A stretch of 64,000 nt of DNA from Couchioplanes caeruleus. GTDB lineage: Bacteria; Actinomycetota; Actinomycetes; Mycobacteriales; Micromonosporaceae. The notes beneath the pieces were generated by a model. That model made no database searches. It was not told where the DNA came from and worked only from the letters and a program-made list of their open reading frames with translations. Position 1 is the first letter of the stretch. Each line of letters starts with the position of its first letter. Where the stretch lies: assembly GCF_003751945.1 (NCBI RefSeq), contig NZ_RJKL01000001.1:1054001-1118000 (forward strand), given 5' to 3'. A program made the position numbers and the translations under genes. Of the stretch, positions 1 to 8,753 are shown one piece after another.

Positions 1-1
1 G

Positions 2-157
2 CTTCCACTGCCCGGCAGCGATCAGCTTCACGCCGCGCTGCGGGTGTCGCATCTGCGGCAACAGCCGCTCGTCGAGGACGCCATGGGCACCGCCACACTC
101 GCGCTGCTCGCCGCACTCGACACCGCCTGCACCAACGTCGATGTTGAACTCCGGTGA
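2..157 (+). CDS. C-terminal end of an unrecognised protein, cut by the window edge
   Basis: An open frame enters from the left edge and ends with TGA at 155-157. It encodes about 51 residues rich in Leu/Ala/Gln, with segments such as LPGSDQL and RQQPLVEDAMG, and reads like a helical protein end. I do not recognise the family; the tail of a transposase is possible because relics follow, but no catalytic motif is visible. The start lies outside the window. Confidence 0.35.
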   Translation, partial: LPLPGSDQLHAALRVSHLRQQPLVEDAMGTATLALLAALDTACTNVDVELR

Positions 158-260
158 GAGAACCAGACGGCGCACCGCCGGCCCCGACCTCCCGCGCCCC
201 GCGACACCAGCCCGATTCCCGGCGACCCCGACGGGCACGGCCGGTGGGCGCAGCTCGACG

Positions 261-410
261 CTGGCCGGACTCGCCCAGCCGTTCACCCTCAGCGAAGCCC
301 GCCGCGCCCTGGACACGACCCGGCGCGTGGCGGTGCCGCTGCTGCAATTGCTCGAAAGCAGGAGGGCAAGTCGCCGTCTCCCCGATAGCCGCCGCACTCT
401 CCTGTCATGA
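261..410 (+). pseudogene. selB: SelB C-terminal winged-helix remnant
   Basis: This frame encodes a stretch (LAQPFTLSEARRALDTTRR, then VAVPLLQLLES) that closely resembles the last winged-helix domain of actinobacterial SelB, the selenocysteine-specific elongation factor that binds SECIS RNA. The usual ending of that domain also follows in degraded form (RRLPDSRRTLL). No GTPase domain or other SelB domain is present, and the preceding residues in this frame do not look like protein. I read it as a decayed 3' fragment left by deletion. Family recognition is from memory of the conserved motif, not from a search. Confidence 0.5.
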
Positions 411-442
411 TCGGCTGAGGTGACGGTCGAACGGGGGACATC

Positions 443-1501
443 GTGCTGGTAGAGGTGCTGCTGGACACTCCGATTCACGTGCACTACGGCTTCCTGACCC
501 TCGGACAGGCCGACGAGCACCACGACAGCGAGGACGCCTACCGAGGACAGGTGAACGGCCTGTGCGGCGCCTCCGTCCCAGGCGTCCTGCACATGAAGAC
601 CGGCCTGCACACCGGCGAAGTCCGCGTTCGCATCGAACTGCACAGCGACGAGCCGGAACTCGGCGACCGCTGGCAGGACATCGTGGAAGTCAGCTACACG
701 TCCTGGGCCGACGACCTGATGCTGACCGGATTCGACTCGTCTGAAGGACCGGTGGACCTGCCCCCGGGCGTCTACTGGGCCCGCTACTGCGCGTACGACT
801 TCGCCCGCGGCCGCGACGTCGATACAGCGGTGGACGGCGCCGGGCCCGACGACTACCTGCTGCAACTCTGGCCCGCGACCGGTCAGGACCGCATCGTCCG
901 CCAGAGCGGCCCGGCCGCCGCCTACTGGCACGAGGAAGGCCCGGAACCGGCCTGGACCGCCGACGATCTCGCCACCCGCGTCGCCGAGCTGCGCCAGCAC
1001 CGCGCAGAATACGAGGCCGCGGAGGCCGAGGACGAACTCGACAACATGTGGGACGGGCAGATACCCGACGACCCCCGCTTGCAGGCCGCGGGCTGGGGTG
1101 CGGCCACGCTATGGCAGCTCGACTCCGCGTTGGTCGAAGCCCTCGCCGACGCCGACGACACCGTACGGCGTGCCGTTACCGTCTGGGCCCTGGAACAGCA
1201 GCTCAGCGGAGTCGGCATGCGGGACGAGGTCGGCGTCGCAGCCGCCCTAGCCGCGATCCGCGAGGGAAAGCCCCTACCGAACAGTTGGCAGCTGGCCCAG
1301 GCACTCCCGCCCCTCGGCATGCCACCGGACATCGACCAGCGCGCCATGGCGCGGCATTACGCCATCGAAACGCTGTGCAACGCGGCGGCGGGCGGAGACA
1401 CGCTCGGCACCGTCTGCGAGGTCCTGGTCGCGCTCGTCACCGGGACAGGGGCAACTCCAGCCCTGGGGCGGGTCCGAGCGGCCTTCCCCGAGCTGGCATG
1501 A
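443..1501 (+). CDS. Conserved-type hypothetical protein, 352 aa
   Basis: A well-formed cytoplasmic protein with no signal peptide or membrane segment. GTG is chosen as start because GGGGGA lies 5-10 nt upstream (432-437). The first ~150 residues are beta-rich and acidic (HVHYGFLTL, PPGVYWARYCAYD), resembling the sheet-rich domain of small actinobacterial proteins next to polymorphic-toxin or stress genes. Residues ~155-200 form an acidic, possibly coiled helix, and the remainder is helical with a HEAT-like look (ALADADDTVRRAV). I cannot name a family. It ends right at the border of a transposase relic on the opposite strand, so its 3' end may sit on an insertion boundary. Confidence 0.7.
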   Translation: MLVEVLLDTPIHVHYGFLTLGQADEHHDSEDAYRGQVNGLCGASVPGVLHMKTGLHTGEVRVRIELHSDEPELGDRWQDIVEVSYTSWADDLMLTGFDSSEGPVDLPPGVYWARYCAYDFARGRDVDTAVDGAGPDDYLLQLWPATGQDRIVRQSGPAAAYWHEEGPEPAWTADDLATRVAELRQHRAEYEAAEAEDELDNMWDGQIPDDPRLQAAGWGAATLWQLDSALVEALADADDTVRRAVTVWALEQQLSGVGMRDEVGVAAALAAIREGKPLPNSWQLAQALPPLGMPPDIDQRAMARHYAIETLCNAAAGGDTLGTVCEVLVALVTGTGATPALGRVRAAFPELA

Positions 1502-1507
1502 CCGCTC

Positions 1508-2036
1508 CTAACAGGCGTTGCAGGCCACCACCGGCGCTGCGGGGCGGTCCAGCCGAGGGTCTGTTTGAGCAGGCGGAAGGTGTGCTCGATGTCGAAGCGG
1601 CGCAGGAACGCCTGCCAGCAACGGTCGACATCGCCGGCGGTGACGTCGACCTTGGACCACCACAGCCAGAGCGGCTTCGGCTCGCCGCGGCTGGGCAGGT
1701 GATCGACGGTCAGCCGAAGGACCGTGCCGGCGATGATCGGCAGCGTCTGGTCGTGGTCGGTCCAGGCCGCTCGGCGGGTCAGTCGCGGGTGCAGCCGGTC
1801 CCAGGCCTGCGCCTTCACTTGGCCGTAGCGGCGGGTGGCGGTAACCGTGACCGCGTGCTCGACGTCCCAGGTGGCGGGGTCGCCGAAGACGAACTCGCCG
1901 TCGTGCTTCGCGTCGAGCAGGGCGGTCCAGGGGGTGCGTCCGGTCTCCAGGGCGGCGACGATCGAGTACGGCCAGCCCGGGATCATGCGGTGTTCGTCCT
2001 TGCCGCGGCCGTAGGTGTGGCAGAAACAAGACGCTG
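1508..2036 (-). pseudogene. Degraded transposase (DDE type) with internal deletion
   Basis: Read on the minus strand, this region carries the central and C-terminal core of a transposase common in Streptomyces and relatives: a CHTYGRGKDEHR segment, then MIPGWPYSIVAALETGR, then WDRLHPRLT, then KPLWLWWS, then FLRRFDIEHTFRLLKQTLGW. The catalytic-domain blocks are in the right order, but roughly 100 residues are missing between TALLDA and DGEFVFGD, and the frame is lost after QTLGWTAPQR. No intact start, C-terminus or terminal inverted repeats are visible. It is therefore a non-functional insertion-sequence relic that abuts the stop codon of the preceding gene. Confidence 0.75.
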
Positions 2037-2238
2037 AGCATCTGACCCGAGATTCCCTCGCTCAATCAACCGCTGCGACTCCGGCCAGGACAGCCCGGTC
2101 CGTAGAAGCGGCCTTCGAGGCGGCCGGTCGCTGCAGAACATGCCGCGACCGGCTGAGCCCTGAACGCAGTCAGCTGTCGTGGAGGTTAAACGTCAAGCTC
2201 ATCGCAGAGGCGTTACCAAAACCCCTGGTGTGCGGAGA

Positions 2239-3468
2239 TCATGAGCCGTTGTGCAGGCGCACCGCCACGGCGGCTGACAGGGAACCTGCGATCACCTGGG
2301 TGACGGCGCCGGTGCGCAGGTCCCAGGCGATCAGGCCCTCCTTGTCGGTCTGCGCCAGGATGGTGTCCCGGTCGACCCAGTCGAGCGGACGGCAGCACCC
2401 CTTGTACCGGTCCCGGCCGAGGTCCAGCATCCGTTCGACCACGCCGGTGCGGGTGTTCACCACCGCCATCATCTCGACCCCGTGGAACGTGCCGCTGATG
2501 CCCCAGCCGGCCCGCACGGCCCGCTCGGCGCCGTCGCTGATGGCGGGGCCGTTCCACCCCAGCACCCCGTGCTGTGGGCCCAGCCCGGTGTCGTCGACCG
2601 GCACGTCGCTGACCGGTGCCGGTTCGCCCAGCCGCCACTGCCGGACGCCGAGGCGAGGCCGCTGGCCCTCCTTGGGGTCCGCTGCGGTCAACTCCACCAC
2701 CGGCGCGCCTTCTGTCGCCGGCCCGGCGCTGTCCCAGGTGGACAGGCCGGTGGTGGTCGGGGTGGCGGTGCCCGCGGCCCAGTCGACGGCGACCGCACCC
2801 GGACCGCCCTGGCCCACCAGCACGGTTCGGTTGCCCCACCACAGCACCTGCTCGTTGAAGCCGCGCACCGCGATGCGATGGGCTTTTGCCGTGGTCAGGT
2901 CGACGACCACCAGCGCGTCGGGTTGGGGCAGGGCGATCCGGCGCCGGTCCGGTGACAGGGCGGAGCCGGTCAGCGGGACGCCGTGGTTGCCCTGCGCGTC
3001 GTTGGAGAGGACCAGGTCGACCACGTCCACGCGGACCCAGGTGCCGTCGGTGCCGAGGGCGTACACCGGTTGCAGGGCGCTGCTGCCCTCCGGCGCGTAC
3101 GGCTGCACCACGGCGACCGCCCGATCGAGGGGATGTTCGGAAAGCTTGGGCGCGTCCCGCGGGGCCATGCCGGTGCTGTTGTCCGGCAGTGGGGCGATCC
3201 CGCGGCGGGGCAGTGTGCCGGGCATGAGGTGGGCCACCGGCTGCTGCGCCGGGGGCGTCGTCGTCGGGGGGTTCGGCAGGCCGCGGCCGCCGAGTGGCAG
3301 CACTAAGCCGGCCGTGACTGCGAGCACGGCGGCGGCGCTGGCGCAGATGGTCGCGTACCGGCGGCGGCGCACCCGCCGGGCCCGCGCCCAGGCAGCCTCG
3401 GCGAGCGACGGCGCCGCGATTCCGGACGCGGCCTCCTGCAACAGTTCCGCGAGTCGGTTCTCTCCCAT
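2239..3468 (-). CDS. Membrane-anchored WD40/beta-propeller-like protein, partner of the ECF sigma factor
   Basis: The N-terminal ~40 residues are cytosolic and basic (RARRVRRRR), followed by one membrane segment at about residues 42-64. A Pro/Thr linker leads to a large extracytoplasmic domain with repeated Trp/Asp-containing beta strands (for example VVVDLTTAKAHR, IAWDLRTGAVTQV), consistent with a propeller. It starts two bases after the stop of the sigma-factor gene, so the two are co-transcribed and probably coupled. In this genomic position such proteins commonly act as the anti-sigma or sensor partner; that role is inferred from architecture and context. No zinc-binding HxxxCxxC anti-sigma motif is visible in the N-terminus. 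Confidence 0.75.
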   Translation of the reverse strand: MGENRLAELLQEAASGIAAPSLAEAAWARARRVRRRRYATICASAAAVLAVTAGLVLPLGGRGLPNPPTTTPPAQQPVAHLMPGTLPRRGIAPLPDNSTGMAPRDAPKLSEHPLDRAVAVVQPYAPEGSSALQPVYALGTDGTWVRVDVVDLVLSNDAQGNHGVPLTGSALSPDRRRIALPQPDALVVVDLTTAKAHRIAVRGFNEQVLWWGNRTVLVGQGGPGAVAVDWAAGTATPTTTGLSTWDSAGPATEGAPVVELTAADPKEGQRPRLGVRQWRLGEPAPVSDVPVDDTGLGPQHGVLGWNGPAISDGAERAVRAGWGISGTFHGVEMMAVVNTRTGVVERMLDLGRDRYKGCCRPLDWVDRDTILAQTDKEGLIAWDLRTGAVTQVIAGSLSAAVAVRLHNGS

Positions 3469-3470
3469 CG

Positions 3471-3995
3471 TCAGTTCTCCCGTCCCGTCTGCATGATTTC
3501 GCCCAACTCTGGTGCCAGTTCGCGCAGCCGGCTCAGCGCCGCGTTCGCCTGGCTCTTCACGGTGCCGATCGTGACGCCCAGGACCTCCGCGGTGCGGGCC
3601 TCAGTGAGATCGTCGAAGTAGCGCAGCACCAGCACCGCGCGCTGGCGCGGAGCCAACCGGAACAGCGCCTGCTCGAGCGCCAGCCGGACCGGCACCTCGT
3701 CTGCCGCCCGGTCCCGTGGTGCCGGCTCGGGCACCTGCGCGGCCAGGTTCTCCCGCCGCCACCGCCGCCACCACGACACCGCGTCGCGGTACATGACCGT
3801 GCGCAGGAACGCCGCAGGGTCACCGTCGCGGACCTGCCGCCATCGCAGCGCCAGCTTCACCAGCGCACCCTGAAGCAGATCCTCGGCCAGGTGGTGGTCA
3901 CCGCACACCAGATAGGCCGAGCGAAGCAGCCGATGCTGGCAGGCCTGGACGAAGGCGACGAACTCCGCCCGCTCGTCACCCGACTCGATCTTCAC
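3471..3995 (-). CDS. SigE-family ECF RNA polymerase sigma factor
   Basis: 174 residues, typical of the compact SigE-type ECF family. Region 2 spans about residues 10-80 (LLRSAYLVCGDHHLAEDLLQ, AFLRTVMYRD). Region 4 spans about 105-165, with the helix-turn-helix LTEARTAEVLGVTIGTVKSQ. It should direct RNA polymerase to a small regulon in response to an extracytoplasmic signal, with the downstream membrane protein as likely regulator. The start is GTG (3995); no strong ribosome-binding site is visible, so a leaderless or nearby alternative start is possible. Most ECF genes are autoregulated, but I could not identify a convincing promoter by eye. Confidence 0.88.
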   Translation of the reverse strand: MKIESGDERAEFVAFVQACQHRLLRSAYLVCGDHHLAEDLLQGALVKLALRWRQVRDGDPAAFLRTVMYRDAVSWWRRWRRENLAAQVPEPAPRDRAADEVPVRLALEQALFRLAPRQRAVLVLRYFDDLTEARTAEVLGVTIGTVKSQANAALSRLRELAPELGEIMQTGREN

Positions 3996-4637
3996 ACCGG
4001 TCTAACGCGGGAGGACGGGCGAATGGTTGGGTCTCCTTGATCAGAATCTACGACGGAAGTAGTCATGACCGTGCATGGTGGGACGACTACTGGACGCGAC
4101 TGCTGTCAGGGGGCCGGAGCGAGTCGCTGCCTGATCGTGTCATGGACGGGCCCCCGTTCTTGGCTGCCTGAGAAACTGCCTTCGATCCGCAACGCTGCTG
4201 GTCAGTGCCATGAGATGAGGGCGGTGGAGTGGGGCTGGCGTTCGGTTTGGCGTCACGGTGACGGCATCGCGAACGGCTCCCGGACGTCGGCGGGGGCGCG
4301 GGAGCCGTAGCGTGCCGAGGTTCGGGTCAGGGGTGCCGAGGTGCGCAGAGCGTGCTGAGGTCGGAGCTGTGGTCGCCGAAGTGCAGCTCGGGAATGTCGC
4401 ACTCAAGTCCGCGGGCTTCGGCGTGGCAGTAGTCGCGCTGGATGACCTCGCGGATGTCGTTCGATCATCGCAGCCACCGCTGTTGTGCGCGAGCGAGCCG
4501 GCGGGTAATCAGGGTGATGTTGGCCCAGGCGATGTTGGCCTAGGTGATGTGGGCCTCGGCATGCTCGGCCACCAGCATAAGTAGCCGACGAGCGGACGTC
4601 GGTCGCCACGCCCTCGTGCATCTGGTTTCACCCAGGC
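3996..4637. other. Non-coding or decayed stretch
   Basis: No open frame here has convincing actinobacterial codon use together with a start and ribosome-binding site. Minus-strand fragments (for instance EHAEAHIT and TLITRRLA in a broken frame) suggest a decayed mobile-element gene, but I cannot identify it. A short tandem repeat lies at 4515-4559. The region also contains the divergent promoters of the sigma factor and dehydrogenase genes. Confidence 0.5.
4515..4559. repeat. Three tandem imperfect 15-bp repeats
   Basis: Three consecutive units (tgatgttggcccagg, cgatgttggcctagg, tgatgtgggcctcgg) occupy 4515-4529, 4530-4544 and 4545-4559. Read on the minus strand they encode an Ala/Asn/Ile-rich repeat inside a broken frame, so they may be part of a decayed coding sequence rather than a regulatory array. 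Confidence 0.5.
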
Positions 4638-5549
4638 ATGATGATCGAGATGCGTTACCTGCTGCCTCACCCCGACGCCGTGGCGGACCTCAGTGATCTT
4701 GACGTCGCGCTGTATGACGGCACGCAGCCGATCCCAGAAAATGTGGACGATGTGGAGCTATACGCGGTTCCGTACGGGATCATCGATCCGCGCCTGTGCG
4801 AGCCGATCACCCGGATGCCTCGGCTTAGCGTCGTGCAAACAGTCACCGCTGGTTACGACCACGTCCGGCCGTTCCTGCGGCCCGGTCTGATCCTGGCTAA
4901 CGGCCGAGGCGTGCACGACGCGGCTACCGCCGAACTCGCCGTGGCGCTCACTCTGGCCGCCCGGCGTCGACTGCCGGACTTCGTCCGGGCGGGTGACGAG
5001 GGCCGCTGGGACTCAGGCTGGTCGCGTGGGCTGGCTGACGCCCGGATCCTCATCGTCGGCTACGGGTCGATCGGCGCCGCGATCGAGCGCCGACTTGCCG
5101 GGTTCGAGGTGGAGGTCAGCCGGGTGGCCCGGACTGCCCGTCCCGGCGTCCGGCCGATCTCAGAGATCGCGAACATGCTGCCGCATGCGGACGTAGTCAT
5201 CCTGTCCACACCGCTGACCCCGGAAACTGTAGGCCTGGTCAACGCGGAGTTCCTGGCCAGGATGGCCGACGGCGCCCTGCTGGTGAACGTGTCACGGGGG
5301 CGAGTGGTGGATACGGAGGCATTGCTCGCCGAGCTGGAGCGAGGACGGTTACACGCCGCCTTGGATGTCACCGAGCCCGAGCCGTTGCCCGCCGGTCACC
5401 CGCTGTGGTATGCGCCGAATGTCCTGATCAGCCCGCATGTAGGTGGCCTGACCGCCGCGTTGTCGTCTCGGGCCCGCCGACTATTGGTCGACCAGGTCCG
5501 GCGGCACGCGGCGGGCGAGCCGCTGGCGAACGTCGTCGTCGGGCCATGA
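4638..5549 (+). CDS. D-isomer-specific 2-hydroxyacid dehydrogenase family protein
   Basis: 303 residues with the two-domain layout of NAD(P)-dependent D-2-hydroxyacid dehydrogenases, which interconvert 2-oxoacids and D-2-hydroxyacids. The Rossmann motif GYGSIG is at 141-146. Catalytic residues are all in expected places: Arg in VNVSRGR (R220), Glu in DVTEPEPLP (E246) and His in SPHVGG (H267). A tandem ATG-ATG opens the gene, so the second could also serve. Length and motifs are complete, so it should be active, but the substrate cannot be told from sequence. It stands alone and is followed by gene fragments. Confidence 0.9.
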   Translation: MMIEMRYLLPHPDAVADLSDLDVALYDGTQPIPENVDDVELYAVPYGIIDPRLCEPITRMPRLSVVQTVTAGYDHVRPFLRPGLILANGRGVHDAATAELAVALTLAARRRLPDFVRAGDEGRWDSGWSRGLADARILIVGYGSIGAAIERRLAGFEVEVSRVARTARPGVRPISEIANMLPHADVVILSTPLTPETVGLVNAEFLARMADGALLVNVSRGRVVDTEALLAELERGRLHAALDVTEPEPLPAGHPLWYAPNVLISPHVGGLTAALSSRARRLLVDQVRRHAAGEPLANVVVGP

Positions 5550-5608
5550 CGCTCGGCACTCACCGCTGCACGGCAACGCCAAGTTTCCGCTCCCGCACTC
5601 TGCTGGCC

Positions 5609-5767
5609 ATGGCATGCCGCGGGATGTTCTTTGCGCTCACCGAGGACCAGGAAGCCGCGCTGATGGCGACGCGCGACGACTCCAAGGTGCGGGTGTTCGT
5701 CGAGGAGGTCGAGATGGGCGACTGTGAGGGCGAGCCGCCGCGGCGGATCCCGCCATGCGTGGCCTGA
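5609..5767 (+). pseudogene. Truncated DUF1877/YfbM-like fragment
   Basis: The 52-residue frame begins MACRGMFFALTEDQ and continues with an acidic helix (VRVFVEEVE), matching the N-terminus of DUF1877-type proteins found widely in actinobacteria. Homologues are roughly 150 residues or more; here the frame breaks after about 35 recognisable residues and runs into an unrelated fragment. It overlaps the next fragment by 13 nt in another frame. I call it a relic. Confidence 0.5.
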
Positions 5768-6138
5768 TCATCGCCTACGACGTGCTCGGCGGGCAGTTCG
5801 CCTGGATACCCGCTCAACCCGGCGCTGCGCCCACGGTGCACTACTTCGGCCCGGACGTCCTCGACTGGCAGGACCTGGAACAGGGCTACGCAGACTGGCT
5901 GTCCGCCATCCTGGCCGGCTCCCTGACCCGGTTCTACGACACGTTGCGCTGGTCCGGATGGCAGGCGGCGGTGCAGACACTGCCGCCGGGCCAAGGCATC
6001 ACCGTCTACCCGCCGCCCCGGAGCCGGGAAGGCAAGAACCTGTCAACCACGTCCCGGATGCCCGCGCCGTTGATCCAGCTCGCCTCCTACTACCAGGACA
6101 CCGCCCACCAACTCGGATCCCAGGACCATTCGACATAG
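5755..6138 (+). pseudogene. C-terminal part of a DUF2625-family protein
   Basis: 127 residues carrying the conserved second half of DUF2625 (YDVLGGQFAW, then VHYFGPDVLDWQDL, then FYDTLRWSGW, then a GITVYPP segment). Full-length members are about 200-240 residues and begin with an N-terminal domain that is absent here. The frame opens with an ATG at 5755, but no good ribosome-binding site precedes it. The remaining part ends naturally after the usual C-terminal segment plus a short unrelated tail. It is probably a non-functional 3' remnant joined to the DUF1877-like 5' remnant by deletion. Confidence 0.55.
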
Positions 6139-6281
6139 CCGCGGCGGAACTGCGGTTGTGCGCATCCGCGGTCATCAGCTCGCCCTACGTTCTGCACGCA
6201 CGGACGGCGGCAGGAGAGCGCGGCGCCCGGATTGCCTCGAAGTCGAATGCGTGACAGTGCGCATTCCGGCATCATCGTCCG

Positions 6282-7001
6282 ATGGAGCCGGGCGACGCGA
6301 GGATCATTCTCATCGACGACTTACGCTCGTTCGTCGACGGCCGGCGTGCAGAGGTGGCCCGTACCAGCGCCGATGGTGTAGAACTTCTCGATCGCTGCTG
6401 GCCCGGAATCGTGCAGGCAGAAGCGCTGCAACCGGTCGGCCTCGCGGTTCTGCCGTCCTTCTTTAACGACCTGCTAGGCGAACTTCCGTGGTGGAACGGT
6501 ATCTGGCGAGTTATCCACGTCGAGCCGGCTCACCCGCGGGAGATTGCCAGCGATCATGACCGGCAGATGAACAGGTGCACCGAGGTCTCGGTGCCGGGGA
6601 CGCTAAGTGGCGACCCGGGACAGACGTTGCCGTTCTTCGGACGTGTCCGGTTCCAGGGTGACCGGCTGCTGCGGTTTCAGGCGAAGATTGCAGACACGGT
6701 CGTGGGGCCTGCGCTCGCGGAAGCTGGCACCCCAGAACCGCATCCGTTCGGTGCTGCACTGCGCAAGCTCATGGACAACCGGGGCGTCTCAGTGAAGGAC
6801 CTAGCCATGCGAACCGCTCGCGCGATGTCGACCATCAATGCGGTTCAGACCGGGTGGCACAATCCGCACCCCGTCCTGATCCGAGAGATCGCTCGCGCCC
6901 TGGACATACCCGAGGCGGACTTGGCCGCGATTGCTGGTGTTGACGATGCAACGTTCGGCGTTGCGGAAGACACCAGCACACAGCTTGGAGGGCCACAGTA
7001 G
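6282..7001 (+). CDS. Hypothetical protein with C-terminal XRE-type helix-turn-helix
   Basis: 239 residues. The first ~35 residues (RIILIDDLRSFVDGRR) resemble the start of a receiver-like fold. The middle ~100 residues are unassigned and Trp-containing. About residues 150-215 form a lambda-repressor-like helix-turn-helix (LRKLMDNRGVSVKDLAMRT, IREIARALDIPEADL). DNA binding is therefore likely and the sensed input unknown. It lies between gene fragments and a recombinase relic, so it may be cargo of a former mobile element. The start ATG lacks a strong upstream purine tract. Confidence 0.6.
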   Translation: MEPGDARIILIDDLRSFVDGRRAEVARTSADGVELLDRCWPGIVQAEALQPVGLAVLPSFFNDLLGELPWWNGIWRVIHVEPAHPREIASDHDRQMNRCTEVSVPGTLSGDPGQTLPFFGRVRFQGDRLLRFQAKIADTVVGPALAEAGTPEPHPFGAALRKLMDNRGVSVKDLAMRTARAMSTINAVQTGWHNPHPVLIREIARALDIPEADLAAIAGVDDATFGVAEDTSTQLGGPQ

Positions 7002-7076
7002 CGACGTTCTCATCTCGGCTGAAATGAGTGCTTCCATGGACAAGGTGCGCGGCGCGGCTCCCGTGGGGTTGTGGTG

Positions 7077-7545
7077 TCGATCGCCCCTCGGACACCAACT
7101 AAAGACACGATCGTTCGCCGGGGTGACCACCTCGGCGATCATTGTTTCTGGGCCCGGTTGGTAGGTCAGCCGCAGGCCGATCCGGCTGAACAGCTCCGCC
7201 TTGTCTCGGGGGTCGGCGTCGCGGAGCAGCCGGAACAAGTCGTTGAACGCGTCGCGATGGTGTCGAGCCGGTCGCTGCGAATCCGGCTGGGGCGGCGCCT
7301 CGGTGAGGCCGAGCCGGGCCTGAGCCGCCTTCTTGATTGCGGTCGTCTCGCTGATCCAGCCAGCGACGAGCGCGGGGTCGCCTCCGGCGTCCAGCGTCGC
7401 GTGATACCGATCGATCTTGGCGTCGGCGTCAGCGATGGTCCGGCACAGCTCCTCCACCTCACCGGCGACGTGCTCCACGCGATCGCCGGGATCCTGCGGC
7501 CGACCGGCCGGCTGGTGGTCGCGCAACCGGTAATCCATCGAGTGG
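7077..7545 (-). pseudogene. C-terminal relic of a serine recombinase
   Basis: The minus strand keeps the C-terminal coiled region and tail typical of large serine recombinases of actinobacterial mobile elements: DAKIDRYHATLDAGGDPALV, DAFNDLFRLLRDADPRDKAE, RIGLRLTYQPG and a WCPRGD ending. The catalytic serine resolvase domain and the recombinase domain are absent. It is the 3' scar of an integrative element that has been lost or rearranged, and marks a past insertion between the XRE-type gene and the phosphatase fragment. Confidence 0.65.
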
Positions 7546-7599
7546 ACGACGAGGAGCGTGACAACTTCGTCAGGCAGCTCTACCAGGACTACCACCTGG

Positions 7600-7826
7600 C
7601 CCAGCCGCCGTACCAGCGGGCCGGGACGCAACGGGTCGAGCTCGCCTGCGGAGGCGGCTTCGGGCGTACCGGGACGGCATTGTCCTGCCTGGCGGTCCTC
7701 GACGGCGTGGCCCTCGCGGAGGCGGTTGCCTATGTCCGCGAGCACTATTCCCACCGGGCCGTCGAGACCCCGTGGCAACGCCGTTTCGTCACTCGCTTCG
7801 ACCAGGCGGCTCACCGCCAGCCCTAA
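7600..7826 (+). pseudogene. C-terminal fragment of a protein-tyrosine-phosphatase-family protein
   Basis: The fragment contains the phosphatase loop ELACGGGFGRTGTAL, i.e. Cys-x5-Arg with the Cys and Arg intact, followed by the usual helix CLAVLDGV and a VETPWQRRFV ending. Homologues of this small actinobacterial family are about 140-160 residues; the N-terminal half is replaced by sequence antisense to the recombinase relic. Without the N-terminal strands the domain is unlikely to fold, so I treat it as a relic. Confidence 0.55.
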
Positions 7827-7871
7827 CCGATTCGTGGCCGTGCCGGCCGGATCGCTCGGCGGTGCGGGGCG

Positions 7872-8215
7872 ATGACCGTGCAAAGCGAACTGGCCGGCAT
7901 GCGTACGGACCGTGGCCTCAACCTGGCGGCGAGCTGGTACGTCGCACTGCCGTCGAACCGGCTGCGGCGCACGCCGAAGGCGATCACGCTGTTCGGCCGC
8001 CGCCTGGTCGCCTGGCGGGACGGCAGCGGCCGGCCCTCGGTGATGGCGCGCGCCTGCCCGCACCTGGGCGCCAGCCTCGCCGACGGCAAGGTCGTCGACG
8101 GGACGATGCGGTGCGCGTTCCATCATTGGCGGTTCACCGGTGACGTCGTCTGTATGGCTGTCCCGGGCGCCGACCGCATCCCGCGCGGCGTCCTGCAGCC
8201 CTGCGGACGCCTACT
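7872..8215 (+). pseudogene. Truncated Rieske [2Fe-2S] domain protein
   Basis: Starts ATGACCGTGCAAAG after a GGGGCG tract and encodes a Rieske domain: ACPHLGASL supplies Cys/His and CAFHHWRF supplies the second Cys/His pair. It resembles the N-terminal Rieske part of oxygenase-type proteins (SWYVALPSNRL, VCMAVPGADRIP). After about 110 residues the homology stops where the convergent lipoprotein gene ends; the frame stays open to 8417 but is then only antisense. The catalytic non-haem iron domain is missing, so it could at most be a small ferredoxin-like protein. Truncation by rearrangement is the likelier reading. Confidence 0.6.
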
Positions 8216-8753
8216 TGCCTACCGGCAGCGATGGCGTCGGCGCGATGATGGCGTAGCCCCAGGGCACGTCGGACTGGTTCCCTTCCATGAAGACAACGCT
8301 CTGCTCGGCGGGCAGGGTGCCCAAGCCGTTCACCGTCACCGTTCCGTCGCAGGGGATCTCAGCGGTGACAAGCGCCTCATCAGAAGCGCCGGACCTGCCG
8401 CTGCGCACCCCGACTGACAGTGTCTTACCCGAGGTCGCCGATGTGCAGGCGGCGTGCATCCAGTACTGCTGTCCGGAACGCGCGTCGCGACGCAGGGTGG
8501 TCTCGGCGGCAGGGTGACCGTCCTTCTGGGTGATCACTCGTCGAGACAACTCACCGGCGACGGCGGGAGGCGGCTCCAAGCGCACCAGCGGTCTGCCGCT
8601 GCTGGTAGTAGCCGACGGCACCTGGGACGGCCGGTTCTCATTGTGAGGCGACGCAGACGGTTTCGGTCCGGGGGCCGGGTCGTTCGTGCATCCCGCGATA
8701 GTGGCAGCTGCTGTTACCACGACAAGCAGAGCCTTCGTCCGCGATCTTGACAT
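8211..8753 (-). CDS. Small secreted lipoprotein, unknown function
   Basis: Start chosen at the ATG giving MSRSRTKALLVVVTAAATIAGC: basic n-region, hydrophobic core and lipobox IAGC, so it should be lipid-anchored outside the membrane. The 180-residue protein has a Pro/Ser linker, then a beta-rich domain with three further Cys residues (HAACTS and EIPCDG; disulfide possible) and a conserved-looking VNGLGTLP segment. The fold is like the small extracellular domains common in actinobacterial lipoproteins. It converges with the Rieske fragment and overlaps its open frame. Confidence 0.75.
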   Translation of the reverse strand: MSRSRTKALLVVVTAAATIAGCTNDPAPGPKPSASPHNENRPSQVPSATTSSGRPLVRLEPPPAVAGELSRRVITQKDGHPAAETTLRRDARSGQQYWMHAACTSATSGKTLSVGVRSGRSGASDEALVTAEIPCDGTVTVNGLGTLPAEQSVVFMEGNQSDVPWGYAIIAPTPSLPVGK

